From an uncultured Bacilli bacterium (GTDB lineage: Bacteria; Bacillota_I; Bacilli_A; RF39; UBA660), in contig CATKZK010000010.1 of NCBI GenBank assembly GCA_949841325.1, forward strand, positions 1 to 36,346: a stretch of DNA of 36,346 nt, in the 5' to 3' direction. A program made the position numbers and the translations under genes. This document shows, in pieces, positions 1 to 9,805 of this stretch. Within the stretch, counting starts at the first letter, position 1. Every line of letters starts with the position of its first letter. Below the pieces are notes generated by a model. It saw nothing but the letters and a program-made list of their open reading frames with translations, was not told where the DNA came from and made no database searches.

Positions 1-6
1 TTCAAT

Positions 7-55
7 ATTATACTTTTTTTTTTTTTTTTTTAGCAACACCTAATTCATTTGTCAA
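7..55 (-). promoter_or_regulatory. Poly-A promoter-like element: TTGACA-N17-TA18-GTATAAT reading left out of the window
   Basis: Minus strand reads TTGACAAATGAATTAGGTGTTGCT(A)18GTATAAT; same architecture recurs at 20053-20103; lies just after a terminator. Confidence 0.5.
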
Positions 56-75
56 TACTTAAATGTTGTATTCAT

Positions 76-114
76 AAAAAGTAAGTAGTTCTTCCCATTC
101 TATCGACTACTTAC
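76..114 (-). terminator. Rho-independent terminator of the DUF2207/pilD/pilC operon
   Basis: 9-bp perfect stem GTAAGTAGT/ACTACTTAC with T-run on the minus strand, just after the stop at 120. Confidence 0.75.
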
Positions 115-119
115 TTCTG

Positions 120-1694
120 TTATTTTTTCTTTGGCATGTCTATTCTTTTTTTTGCCTTTTTCTTACTTTCTTTATGGTATTTTAAAACATCATCATATAA
201 ATCTTCATAAATAGGCTTAACACTTTCAAATTCTTGTAACAAATGGGCTAATACATTCTTTGGATTTTTTCTTAAAATTTCTTTACTCACTTGTCCACCT
301 ATACCAAGAAGTTCCGCCATAATGAGCAGTTCTTTATATTTATCAACAGTTAATTCTGTTTGTCTAGGTACTTGATTAAAATACAACAAATATTTTTTTA
401 CGCCCTTTATTCTCTCAATCTCTTGTAAATATTCCTCTTGCAAGACATCTTCTGTTTTTCCCCATTTTTTTACTTCTTTTATCTTCCCTTGCTTCTTTGC
501 TTCTTCTACAACGACTTGACGTGTATTTTTAAACCAGTAATAAAAGTCTTTTTCATTTATCTTACAGTATTTAGATAGTTTCATTTTATCTAATCCATGT
601 TTTGAGGATGAAGAGAGAAAATATTCATAAAGATCAGAATCTAAAAAGTTTGAAAATATTTGATTCTCTTTAAAATGCAATGTGCTTGTATTTTCCATTT
701 TTACAATAGTTACTCGCTGTTCAAATAACCATTTCAATAGGATAGCATCTATTAGATGTACTTTTGATTTTAAAAGTCCTGCTCGTTCAGTCAAGTCATT
801 AAGGACATATAAATCTCCTCCACAAGGAACAGAATCATAACATGGAACATCTTCCATATCAGAAAATTCCAGCTTTTTTTGCCTTTCATTTTTATTTTTC
901 CCAAAAAAGTGAATGATGAACCATCCAATTACTAGAAGTATGGTTAAACCAAGTAAAAGATAGACAATTTCTTCTTTTATAAAGGATAAGATTTTATCCA
1001 TTACATGATTTTCTACCAAAGTTTTATCATATATTTCCTGAAATGATTCTTCACTCTTCCTAACACTTGTGTAAAAGTTTTCGGTAAAACGTGTCATTAA
1101 GACAACATTAGAGATGGGACTTATTTCATTAGAAGATACATATAATTTCCCATCTCCAAAACTTGCTGTTATATTCTTACCTATTGCATATAAGGCTGTA
1201 TTTGTTTCTGTAAATGGTATTTCACTTGCAATTGTTACACTGACATGATTATATGTATGTTCTCCTGATAAAGGAATAAACTGCCAATAGATTCCCTGTA
1301 CATCTTTAAACTGCATGATAAAATGTGGAATTGTATATTCTAATGAATATGCCGCTTCTTCTCCTTTTGTCATGAAATGAATTTCAGTTAGAGTATCCTT
1401 CTTTGAAACAAAAAAGTGTCCTTCTTTTAATTGTTCTAAGGTATCAACTTCTTTTAAATTGCTTTCTTTTTCGTTCTTTATAACAATGTCTTTTATCTCT
1501 GTATCAATATCAAAAAGAAAATCTTTCTTAAATGATCGCGTTTCTTGTTTAGGCATTCCCCAGTTTTCTACAAAATGAGCATTTCCTTCGCTATCGATTT
1601 GAACATTAATATCTAAAAAGTTTACTTTTCCGCCAGCATATACACAGGGAACTAAAAATAAATAGATAAGTAAAGAAAATATCGTTTTTTTCAT
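120..1694 (-). CDS. DUF2207-type predicted membrane protein
   Basis: Signal peptide (MKKTIFSLLIYLFLVPCVYA), extracellular beta-rich N-terminal region, TM segment, charged cytoplasmic tail; likely start at 1694 overlapping the previous stop as ATGA (ORF track extends to 1748). Confidence 0.75.
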   Translation of the reverse strand: MKKTIFSLLIYLFLVPCVYAGGKVNFLDINVQIDSEGNAHFVENWGMPKQETRSFKKDFLFDIDTEIKDIVIKNEKESNLKEVDTLEQLKEGHFFVSKKDTLTEIHFMTKGEEAAYSLEYTIPHFIMQFKDVQGIYWQFIPLSGEHTYNHVSVTIASEIPFTETNTALYAIGKNITASFGDGKLYVSSNEISPISNVVLMTRFTENFYTSVRKSEESFQEIYDKTLVENHVMDKILSFIKEEIVYLLLGLTILLVIGWFIIHFFGKNKNERQKKLEFSDMEDVPCYDSVPCGGDLYVLNDLTERAGLLKSKVHLIDAILLKWLFEQRVTIVKMENTSTLHFKENQIFSNFLDSDLYEYFLSSSSKHGLDKMKLSKYCKINEKDFYYWFKNTRQVVVEEAKKQGKIKEVKKWGKTEDVLQEEYLQEIERIKGVKKYLLYFNQVPRQTELTVDKYKELLIMAELLGIGGQVSKEILRKNPKNVLAHLLQEFESVKPIYEDLYDDVLKYHKESKKKAKKRIDMPKKK

Positions 1695-2461
1695 ACATTT
1701 CCTCCTAATAATACACTTAAAAATGTAAGAATGTATTCCATATTCCATAAGAGTAGTAAAATGGCACTTGCTAAAAATGGCCCAAAAGGTAAAATTCCAC
1801 TCTTCTTTTTAAATGAAATATAAAGAGCATATGGAAGAGCTAAAAAGGCTCCTACAAAGATATAAAGAACCCCAACCTTTGCTCCTAAGATATATCCTGC
1901 TAAGAAAGAAAGCTTTACATCTCCCCATCCTAAAGATTCTTGTTTAAAAGCCTGATCTCCTACTTTTTTAACGAAGAACATCAGAAGAAATAATAAAACT
2001 CCACTTACTACTTTTTTAAGGATATAAATAATACCTCCTTGAAAAAAGTAAAGAACTGTCAATATGAGAATTCCCGCTATTAAAACCTCGTCTAAAATTA
2101 CCATAAAACGAGCATCACTGGCAATCGTAATGATTACTATGGAAGAAACGACAATGGAAACTAAAGTCATCACAGAAAAACCAAAGAGATAATAGGAAAA
2201 GGCAAAAAGAATTCCCGTCAAGAGTTCAATGAGAGGATATTGAATGGAGATTTTCATTTTGCATTCTTTACACTTTCCCTTAAGTCCAATATACGAAAAA
2301 ACTGGTATTAATTCATACCAGGATAAACGATGATTGCAATTTGTACAATGAGACCCTGGAAAGAGAATTGATTCACATTTGGATAGGCGAAGGGCCACTA
2401 CATTATAGAATGACCCCAAAAATAAGCCAATAACAAATAGATAAAGTAAAATCACATCCAT
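1691..2461 (-). CDS. Prepilin peptidase, A24 family (PilD/ComC-like)
   Basis: Two CxxC pairs (CTNCNHR, CKECKMK), polytopic, GWGDVKL aspartate motif. Confidence 0.9.
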   Translation of the reverse strand: MDVILLYLFVIGLFLGSFYNVVALRLSKCESILFPGSHCTNCNHRLSWYELIPVFSYIGLKGKCKECKMKISIQYPLIELLTGILFAFSYYLFGFSVMTLVSIVVSSIVIITIASDARFMVILDEVLIAGILILTVLYFFQGGIIYILKKVVSGVLLFLLMFFVKKVGDQAFKQESLGWGDVKLSFLAGYILGAKVGVLYIFVGAFLALPYALYISFKKKSGILPFGPFLASAILLLLWNMEYILTFLSVLLGGNV

Positions 2462-2482
2462 GTTGTTTCCTCCTATATAGGT

Positions 2483-4057
2483 CTAAAGTATTTCAGAATA
2501 TAAACTAAACATTGGAACAATAACCGCAATCATGATTCCACCAACAACAACAGCAAGGAAGATAATGAGAATTGGTTCAATTAAACTTTTCATGGAATCA
2601 ATCATCATTTTATGTTGTTCAGCATAATAATCGGATACTCTTCCCATCATTTCTGCAAGTTCCCCTGTTGACTCTCCTGTAACCATCATGTAGTAAGCAA
2701 CTTCTGGTATCGCCCAGTGATCTTTAAAGGATGCCGATATTTTTTCTCCACGACCAATATAATTAATTGTATTGATCATAATCTCACGATAAATTTCATT
2801 AGTTGTCACTTTTCCTAAGATGTCCATCGATTCTGTAATAAAGACATTATTTCGAAGCAAACTTGAAAAAGTCTTTGTAAAGATCATCATTTCTTTATAG
2901 ATAATGATTTTTCCAAAAACAGGAATTTTCATCATCACAGTTTGCATAAAATATTTAAATGCTTTGATATTTTTATAAAGAATACATAATACAGCAATAA
3001 ATGTCGCTAGGACAACGAAGATATATAATAGATTTGCTTGCATAAAGTCACTCATCACAATAATGAATGATGTGATTGGATTTAATCTAACACCTGCCGT
3101 ATTGTAAATTCCTACGAACTGTGGAATCAAATAGACGAGAATAAAAACGACAACGGCGATAGAAAAGAGAAAGACAAGTGTTGGATATGTCATGGCACTA
3201 ATCATTTCTTTTCTTGTAGTCTCTGTTGCTTTATAGTAATCTGCCATTTCATCAAGAGTTCCCTCTAAATCACCTGTTGCTTCTGCTGATTTTACCATAT
3301 TTACAAGTAATGTAGGAAAAGCTTCTCCCTGTTTTTCAAGACAGGTTGAAAAACTTTCTCCTAATGTTAAGTTGTAGACAACTGAATCAAATGTTCTTTT
3401 TATATTCGCATTCTTTTTTCCCATTTGTTTACTTAGTATACGCATAGCGTCTGTAAGCGCAATTCCCGCTTTTAAATAGGTCGATAATTGCTGTAACCAA
3501 AAGACAATGTCTTTGATTTTTATTTTGCTTGAACCAAATAGACTTGTTCCATATAATTTTTCAATCCATGGAGATGTCTCTATTTTAAATACTTTATACC
3601 CTTCATTTTCTAGGAAGGTATACACCTCTATTTTAGAGAATGCAAGAAATGTATTAGACACTTGTTTTCCATCTGGACTTAAAGCTACATAACGATAAGT
3701 AACAGGTTTTGCACTTCGTACTTCTTCTGCGGCATCGATGGAATTAATCAATTCTTCACGTGCTTTAATTAAATTTGGGCTTACCTTTACTTCTTTTTTC
3801 TGTGGAGCATGAAGAATAGCCTCAGCTGCGCTTTTGGTATTCTTCACATCCTCTTCTGTCATGTTGGCACCTCTTAGTTCTGTCTCTTGTGGCTTGTTGA
3901 TGCTATTATAAAGCGTCATGCTAGAGCGTGTCCAAAGCAAAATCACAGGTGTTGCAATAAGATTTAAAACATAATAAACACCTAGACAAACATACATTGG
4001 AAAAAAAAGAAAAAAGTTTGCTTGTTTATGTCCCCCATTTGTATTTGTCAACCCCAT
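2483..4057 (-). CDS. Type II secretion/type IV pilus assembly inner membrane protein, PilC/GspF family, with N-terminal TM extension
   Basis: Two T2SSF repeats (LKAGIALTDAMRIL, SSLLRNNVFITESMDIL; TGDLEGTLDEMADYY, TGELAEMMGRVSDYY). Confidence 0.9.
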   Translation of the reverse strand: MGLTNTNGGHKQANFFLFFPMYVCLGVYYVLNLIATPVILLWTRSSMTLYNSINKPQETELRGANMTEEDVKNTKSAAEAILHAPQKKEVKVSPNLIKAREELINSIDAAEEVRSAKPVTYRYVALSPDGKQVSNTFLAFSKIEVYTFLENEGYKVFKIETSPWIEKLYGTSLFGSSKIKIKDIVFWLQQLSTYLKAGIALTDAMRILSKQMGKKNANIKRTFDSVVYNLTLGESFSTCLEKQGEAFPTLLVNMVKSAEATGDLEGTLDEMADYYKATETTRKEMISAMTYPTLVFLFSIAVVVFILVYLIPQFVGIYNTAGVRLNPITSFIIVMSDFMQANLLYIFVVLATFIAVLCILYKNIKAFKYFMQTVMMKIPVFGKIIIYKEMMIFTKTFSSLLRNNVFITESMDILGKVTTNEIYREIMINTINYIGRGEKISASFKDHWAIPEVAYYMMVTGESTGELAEMMGRVSDYYAEQHKMMIDSMKSLIEPILIIFLAVVVGGIMIAVIVPMFSLYSEIL

Positions 4058-4100
4058 AATACTTTTGACACCTTCTCTCTAGTATCTCACTATTGTAAAC

Positions 4101-4129
4101 ATTATAACATAAATTATGATAAGTTTAAA
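4101..4129 (-). promoter_or_regulatory. Putative promoter of the pilC operon
   Basis: TATAAT on the minus strand, weak -35 (TTTAAA) at 17 nt spacing. Confidence 0.45.
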
Positions 4130-4171
4130 CATTTTTATAAAAATAATCATATAATTTAATAGGTGATCCTA

Positions 4172-4423
4172 ATGAACTTTAATTTTTCCTCTTTTTTAAA
4201 CGGAAGTCTTCGTATCTTAAATATCGCGAATCGAACACTTCCTTTAATCAAGGAAGCAACACCTGCTATAAAAAATATAAAAAAGAAATACCAAGATTTT
4301 AAAAGACCAAATAGGCAGGGAAATAATGGAAACAATGTAAAAACGCCTCCTTTTATAGAGAAGAAAAAGACTGGGAACATCCAGCTTTCTTCCCCTTCTA
4401 ACTTGCCTACTTTTTTTAAATAA
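4172..4423 (+). CDS. Small basic protein, possibly VrrA/YqfQ-like
   Basis: AGGTG RBS-like sequence before ATG 4172; ILNIANRTLPLIKEATPAIKNIKKKYQDF helix followed by low-complexity polar tail resembles the YqfQ/VrrA layout. Confidence 0.45.
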   Translation: MNFNFSSFLNGSLRILNIANRTLPLIKEATPAIKNIKKKYQDFKRPNRQGNNGNNVKTPPFIEKKKTGNIQLSSPSNLPTFFK

Positions 4424-4431
4424 TGATAAAC

Positions 4432-4689
4432 TTAATTTGATATGAATTGGAGGATCGTATATCCTAATAGAAATAAAAAAAGTCCACCATTCAAAAAACA
4501 AGTCACGTAATTCCATTTACTTTTGAATTTAATCAAAATATAGCCATTTAATATAATGGCAATACTTGTCGATATGCTAGCTATTAAACAATTTACAGGG
4601 GTTCTTTCTTCTGATAATATAAAAAGAATTAAAATAACGTTAACTAGGAGTATATCGACTCCTGCTTTTTTCAGTTCATTTTTTTTCAT
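4432..4689 (-). CDS. Small membrane protein, three predicted TM segments
   Basis: 85 aa, hydrophobic segments with charged ends; downstream of tagD on the same strand. Confidence 0.5.
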   Translation of the reverse strand: MKKNELKKAGVDILLVNVILILFILSEERTPVNCLIASISTSIAIILNGYILIKFKSKWNYVTCFLNGGLFLFLLGYTILQFISN

Positions 4690-4705
4690 TCAAGACTCCT
4701 TTATA

Positions 4706-4740
4706 AGAAAAAGAATGCCTATTCACATTCTTTGCTTTTT
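4706..4740 (-). terminator. Terminator after tagD
   Basis: AAAGAATG/CATTCTTT perfect 8-bp stem with T/A runs on both sides, potentially bidirectional. Confidence 0.65.
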
Positions 4741-5179
4741 ATTTTGCATGGGGTTCGGGAATTTGATTGACACCACTTACAGGTTGTTGTAATCCCAAAT
4801 CCTCTTTTATTTGGCTTGTTGAAATACCTTCTGTTCGATCTAAATAGACAACTTCACAATATTCTTTTAAATAATCGAAACGTGGACTGTCTTTCCAATC
4901 ACTTCCCATAACGACAACATCGATATGATAATTTATTACATCATCCTTTTTTTGTTCCCAGTTTTCCTCAGGAATAACGAGGTCTACATAACGGATAGCT
5001 TCTAACATCATCTTTCTCGTTTCGTAATTGTGATAAGCAGCTTTATTTTTTAATTCATTAAATTCATCTGTTGAAAGGGCGACAATTAAATAATCTCCTA
5101 GTTCTTTGGCCCTTTTTAATAATCTAATATGACCATAATGTAATAAATCAAATGTTCCATATGTCAATACTCTTTTCAT
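4739..5179 (-). CDS. tagD: Glycerol-3-phosphate cytidylyltransferase
   Basis: TYGTFDLLHYGHIRLL nucleotidyltransferase HxGH motif, STSQIK motif. Confidence 0.93.
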   Translation of the reverse strand: MKRVLTYGTFDLLHYGHIRLLKRAKELGDYLIVALSTDEFNELKNKAAYHNYETRKMMLEAIRYVDLVIPEENWEQKKDDVINYHIDVVVMGSDWKDSPRFDYLKEYCEVVYLDRTEGISTSQIKEDLGLQQPVSGVNQIPEPHAK

Positions 5180-5967
5180 TTTTTCTCTCCTTCTACTCCC
5201 ATGAATTCTTCATATTTAGGGATGACTTCACTAGCAGTCCCTTTCATCACAACTTCTCCCTTTTCTAGCCATAATACTTCATCGCATAATTCTTTGATCG
5301 TTCCTAAACTATGTGACACTATAATTACTGTACGATGGGTATCTGAGATAAGTTCTTTCATTTTATTGTAACTCTTCTCTTTAAATTTGGCATCTCCTAC
5401 AGATAATACTTCATCGATAAGCATAATATCAGTTTCTAAAATAGCCGTTATGGCAAAGGCAAGTTTGGAATACATTCCCGAAGAATAAGTCTTCACTGGT
5501 TTTTTAATGAAATCTCCAATATCGGCAAAATCGATAATTTCTTTTTCTTTTTTTGCTATTTCTTCTTCAGAAAATCCAAGCAACATTCCCGATAAATAAA
5601 TATTCTCTTTCCCTGTTAATTTTTTATTGAAACCAACTCCAATAGAAAGTAAAGAGATGGTTCTTCCATGTAAGTCAATGCTTCCTGTATCAGGAGAAAA
5701 GATTCCCGCAATGGCACGAAGCATAGTTGACTTACCAGCACCATTTTGACCAATGATTCCAAGGATTTTTCCCTCTTCTACTTCAAAACTTACACCTCTT
5801 AATGCTTTATAGGTTTCTACTTTATCTCCCATATTTTTCCATGACGCCCGTATGGAAGTTTTTTTAAGTCCTCGATAGGTAATATGTAAGTTATCAACAG
5901 TAACCGCAATATTTTTTGCTTGTTCTACTTTTTTTGTTACAGTCTCTTTTTTCTTTGTCTTTTTCAT
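5176..5967 (-). CDS. tagH: Teichoic acid/polysaccharide export ABC transporter, ATP-binding protein
   Basis: Walker A GQNGAGKST, signature YSSGMYSKLAFA, Walker B IMLIDEV; short Wzt/TagH form; overlaps tagD. Confidence 0.9.
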   Translation of the reverse strand: MKKTKKKETVTKKVEQAKNIAVTVDNLHITYRGLKKTSIRASWKNMGDKVETYKALRGVSFEVEEGKILGIIGQNGAGKSTMLRAIAGIFSPDTGSIDLHGRTISLLSIGVGFNKKLTGKENIYLSGMLLGFSEEEIAKKEKEIIDFADIGDFIKKPVKTYSSGMYSKLAFAITAILETDIMLIDEVLSVGDAKFKEKSYNKMKELISDTHRTVIIVSHSLGTIKELCDEVLWLEKGEVVMKGTASEVIPKYEEFMGVEGEKK

Positions 5968-6758
5968 TATATCACCTTCGCATAACTATTTTCATTTTTG
6001 TGAATGACATGTACACCAAATGCACAAAGCATGATACCAATGATAAGCCAAACAGCTAAACCTTCAAAACTTGGAAGCTTTGCATAGAGCATTACTTTTC
6101 TTAATTCGTTCATGCAAAATGCTGCAGGATTGACTCTCAATAAAAAGAAACATAATGTCGGATTTTTTTTCCCTAGTCTTTCATTGATATTGTAAAATAT
6201 ACCTGATAAATAGAAAATCATTCTTAAAACAATATTGGTAAGGTTGCTTAAATCATTTAACGTTACTCCAAAATGCATAAGTAACATTCCCACTCCAAAA
6301 GATAGTACATATAGAACGATTAATATAGGAATAAAAAATAGAATATGCCAGCTAAGAGGAACTCCTTGAAAGATCATAAGGCCAAAAGTAATGATCAAGG
6401 AAATACCCATTTTGAAAAGATATGTAAATGATTTTGACAATAATAGGATATATTTTGGAATATATACTTTTGTTACTAAATCACGATTATTGGTAATTAA
6501 TTTCACACTCCCTGTAACCATGCGATTGAAAAATTCCCACGCGGTTTGTCCTACAAAAACAAAGGAAGCAAAATATTTCGTATTGTTAGGAAACACTACA
6601 CCAAAAACAAACGTGTAAATAAGCATAAAGCAAAAAGGCTCAATGATCCACCACATCCAGTTTAAATAAGAATCTGCAACTTCACTTTTTAGTTCAGCTT
6701 TAGCCGAACGAACAGCATATTTGTAGTATTTTTTTATATTAGAAAAAAACTTTTTCAT
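5967..6758 (-). CDS. tagG: Teichoic acid/polysaccharide export ABC transporter, permease
   Basis: ABC-2 type permease, six TM segments, adjacent to tagH. Confidence 0.9.
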   Translation of the reverse strand: MKKFFSNIKKYYKYAVRSAKAELKSEVADSYLNWMWWIIEPFCFMLIYTFVFGVVFPNNTKYFASFVFVGQTAWEFFNRMVTGSVKLITNNRDLVTKVYIPKYILLLSKSFTYLFKMGISLIITFGLMIFQGVPLSWHILFFIPILIVLYVLSFGVGMLLMHFGVTLNDLSNLTNIVLRMIFYLSGIFYNINERLGKKNPTLCFFLLRVNPAAFCMNELRKVMLYAKLPSFEGLAVWLIIGIMLCAFGVHVIHKNENSYAKVI

Positions 6759-6780
6759 ATCGATTCTCCTTATGATTCCA

Positions 6781-7794
6781 TTATATCATTCTTTTAACAC
6801 ATTTGAAAGCTAATATATGCGTTTCTATCTTATAAAGAATATACGCAAACAAGGTGGATAGTAACGCACTCATTGTAAAATTTAAAAAAATATTCATATC
6901 GCCTCCATTTAAATAAACTAACACTTGTTGAATTGGAAAACCCACTAAATAAATCTGATAAGATAAATGTTCTAACAAACCAATTTTAAGAGTGCATTTT
7001 TTAAATAAAGTAATGAAAACATATAATATATACGGAAATAATCCTACCATAGCTACATACATAAAAACTATATCTCTTAGAAAAATTAAACAAACAAATA
7101 AAAGAATTGCAAAAATTAAGAACTTTAAATTACACGTAATCTTTTCTTCATAAAGACTTATAAATATACTAGTAGCAAAGATTAAAAAAGGACGTATCAT
7201 AGAAGACAATATTTCCAAGTTCAAATAACAAAATAACTTATCTCCTATAAAACAAAGAAGTATAGTCGCTACAAATATAAAAAGATATTTTCTTACATGT
7301 AAAAAATGAAATTTTTTAACCAAATAAAGATATAGATAGCTAAGCATTTCCACACTCAGAGTCCACAAAGCTCCATTTATAGTACTTCCAAAAATATTAT
7401 TTTCAAACACTCCTGGTAAAGAATGAACAGGAATAAAGACACAATTTAGTAAATATAAATACGTATTTTTATTCGAAAAATATTGTGTAATCGATAGTGT
7501 TGTAAAAATAGGACCTAATAAAAAAATAGTCACAAGAATTACGACGATTAAAGAAGGTAGTAGCCGAGAAAATCTTTTACGAAAAAACTTTTCAGTTCCA
7601 TTCTTCATTATACTTTTCGTAATATAGTACCCCGAAAAAAAGAAGAAGACACTCACAGCGATTCCTCCAAAGTCAATAATTCCATGACTATACTGACTTA
7701 ATGGATCAGGTAAATTCTGCGCTATCGTATAAGAGTGAGAAAAAATAACTAAGTATGCACATATGCATTTCAAGAAATTTGTAGCTTTGTTCAT
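6781..7794 (-). CDS. Acyltransferase family 3 (OafA-like)
   Basis: FLKCICAYLVIFSHS and FFFFSGYYITKS motifs, polytopic. Confidence 0.9.
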   Translation of the reverse strand: MNKATNFLKCICAYLVIFSHSYTIAQNLPDPLSQYSHGIIDFGGIAVSVFFFFSGYYITKSIMKNGTEKFFRKRFSRLLPSLIVVILVTIFLLGPIFTTLSITQYFSNKNTYLYLLNCVFIPVHSLPGVFENNIFGSTINGALWTLSVEMLSYLYLYLVKKFHFLHVRKYLFIFVATILLCFIGDKLFCYLNLEILSSMIRPFLIFATSIFISLYEEKITCNLKFLIFAILLFVCLIFLRDIVFMYVAMVGLFPYILYVFITLFKKCTLKIGLLEHLSYQIYLVGFPIQQVLVYLNGGDMNIFLNFTMSALLSTLFAYILYKIETHILAFKCVKRMI

Positions 7795-8588
7795 TTTACA
7801 TTGTTGCTCCTCTCAGAGTTTGCATATACTCTCGCAATCAACTTAGCAATCGGCGCAGGCCAAAACTTTTTTAAAATCTCGTAATCCTCTTTTGTTCGTC
7901 CATTTTCTTTTAAGATTTCTGAAGTTGTTGATTCGTTATAAATCCGATGCCCCATTAAAGGCTTATGAATGTAATAAAAGTTCCCTTTTCTGCGAGAAAG
8001 TTTTTCCCAAGCATACCAGTCAATATTACATTTTAAATCACTGGCAAAGACATCTTTTGGTATATTCTTTGTTACAAACGTAACAGAAGGACAACTAATA
8101 GCATCTCCAAAGCGTAAAGCCGATCTTTTCATAAATTTAAATTTAGAAAGTCCTCTTAATCTTAAAGGAAAAAGCAATATCTTTTTTATAATAAGATTAA
8201 GATTATTATAGACTTTTTTTTCTTTTCTTATTTCATAATAATCAGGGAATAAAATAAGAGAATTAGGTTGCTTCTGATAAGCACGAACCATATAGTCAGA
8301 ATACTCATAATCATAAAGATCATCCTGATGTGCAACAGTGACTAGTTCTGTGTCCCCACAATGAATAGCAAAGTCAAAATCATAACCAATGCCCTTTTTC
8401 CCTGTATTTTCTTTTATCTCTAATTTATACTTCTTTGCCAAAGAAGTAATATAATCATTAGGCGTAGACGTAGCAATCACTACTTTTGATTGATATTTTT
8501 GATTAAGCACTGATTTTATGCATTCTTCTAAATAATGAGACTCTTTATAAGCCAACACGACAAATGTATGTAACACTTCCATAAACAC
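7791..8588 (-). CDS. GT2 family glycosyltransferase
   Basis: FVVLAYKESHYLEECIKSVLNQKYQS N-terminus, HQDDLYD acidic motif. Confidence 0.88.
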   Translation of the reverse strand: MFMEVLHTFVVLAYKESHYLEECIKSVLNQKYQSKVVIATSTPNDYITSLAKKYKLEIKENTGKKGIGYDFDFAIHCGDTELVTVAHQDDLYDYEYSDYMVRAYQKQPNSLILFPDYYEIRKEKKVYNNLNLIIKKILLFPLRLRGLSKFKFMKRSALRFGDAISCPSVTFVTKNIPKDVFASDLKCNIDWYAWEKLSRRKGNFYYIHKPLMGHRIYNESTTSEILKENGRTKEDYEILKKFWPAPIAKLIARVYANSERSNNVK

Positions 8589-8611
8589 ACTCCTATAATT
8601 GTATTATTTTT

Positions 8612-9805
8612 CTATTTTGTTCTTTTTATAAATATTATTAAGTATTCTAAAAAATGAATTCCCATTGTAGTCATATAAGAATATACAGCTCCTTGTATCC
8701 CCCCATATTTAATGAATACATAAGATGAGATTAAACAAATCATAGTTGAAATAGTATAAATCTTTAGCTGAACTGAATTTTCTTTCATAATCGTTAAAAC
8801 AGATGATATTAAAACGGACATGGAATAAAATCCTGCTCCTAATATAACAAGGACAAAAAGTAAGCGGTATATCTTTGTATCCATTGCATAAATCATATTT
8901 AAAATTGGAATTCCCACAGTGATTAACATAAGCGATGCAAATAAACTAAAAATACCCAATACAATTAACAAATAGACTAATCTCTTCTTTATTTTATTAT
9001 AGTTTTTTTCTTTTTCTTGTTCATTAAAATACGTCATATATGGATTAAGCAAATATTGACCACATAGGCTCATCATAGTTCCTGGCATAATAATTATACT
9101 AAATATCGCTTCTGCGCTTTCTCCTTCAAAAAAAGGAATAAAATACTTTTGCATATTCACCAAAAGAATCGAAACAAAGCTAAAAACAAAAATTGCTCTA
9201 GATGATTTGAACAATGTATAAATCTTTTTCCAATTAAAAGCTTCAATAGTTTTATATTTTTTGTAATTTAAGTAATCTATTACTAAACCGATTATATTAA
9301 CTAGTATAAGAGAACATACTGCTAAAATAATTGAATGAGAATAAATATCAGTAATAAAAAATAGACTCACTCCTAAAAGAGCTTTTATAAAAAGAGATTT
9401 CCCTGCATAATCAAGCCTGTTTTCGCGATGAAATTCTCCATATAACACATCAGCCATGGCCTCTACATTACGAAATAAACATAATAAAACAATCAGAAAT
9501 TTGTCTATTTTTTTTGGAGAGATCATACACAATATTAAACTTATAAGAAACATCAATGTGCAAGATACACATCGTGAATAGACAAAATCGCTTGCCTTAT
9601 ATTCATCATTAGATACTTGATATGCACGTGTATAATAAATGGATACAATATAAAGTAAACAAGCTATAGCATAAGCAAAAGAAAAACTCCCTGCAATTTC
9701 TAATCCATTTATTCGTTTTACAATAATCAAAAAGAATAAAGAGTTAAAAGAGTTGAATGTAAGGCCTAGTAAATTCCAAACAAAATTCTTTTTTTCTTGT
9801 ATCAT
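8612..9805 (-). CDS. Polysaccharide/lipid-linked sugar flippase (Wzx/MATE-like)
   Basis: About 12 hydrophobic segments, Wzx-like N-terminus (FVWNLLGLTFNSFNSLFFLIIVKRING). Confidence 0.75.
   Translation of the reverse strand: MIQEKKNFVWNLLGLTFNSFNSLFFLIIVKRINGLEIAGSFSFAYAIACLLYIVSIYYTRAYQVSNDEYKASDFVYSRCVSCTLMFLISLILCMISPKKIDKFLIVLLCLFRNVEAMADVLYGEFHRENRLDYAGKSLFIKALLGVSLFFITDIYSHSIILAVCSLILVNIIGLVIDYLNYKKYKTIEAFNWKKIYTLFKSSRAIFVFSFVSILLVNMQKYFIPFFEGESAEAIFSIIIMPGTMMSLCGQYLLNPYMTYFNEQEKEKNYNKIKKRLVYLLIVLGIFSLFASLMLITVGIPILNMIYAMDTKIYRLLFVLVILGAGFYSMSVLISSVLTIMKENSVQLKIYTISTMICLISSYVFIKYGGIQGAVYSYMTTMGIHFLEYLIIFIKRTK

Noticed and set aside
3507-3692. 61-aa plus-strand ORF
   Set aside because: Antisense inside the well-supported PilC gene; no domain pattern.
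4156-4516. Minus-strand ORFs 4156-4380 and 4244-4516
   Set aside because: Overlap each other and the plus-strand gene with a plausible RBS; low-complexity Phe-rich translations typical of antisense AT-rich DNA.
4556-4792. 78-aa plus-strand ORF
   Set aside because: Antisense to the small membrane protein and the tagD end; runs through a terminator hairpin.
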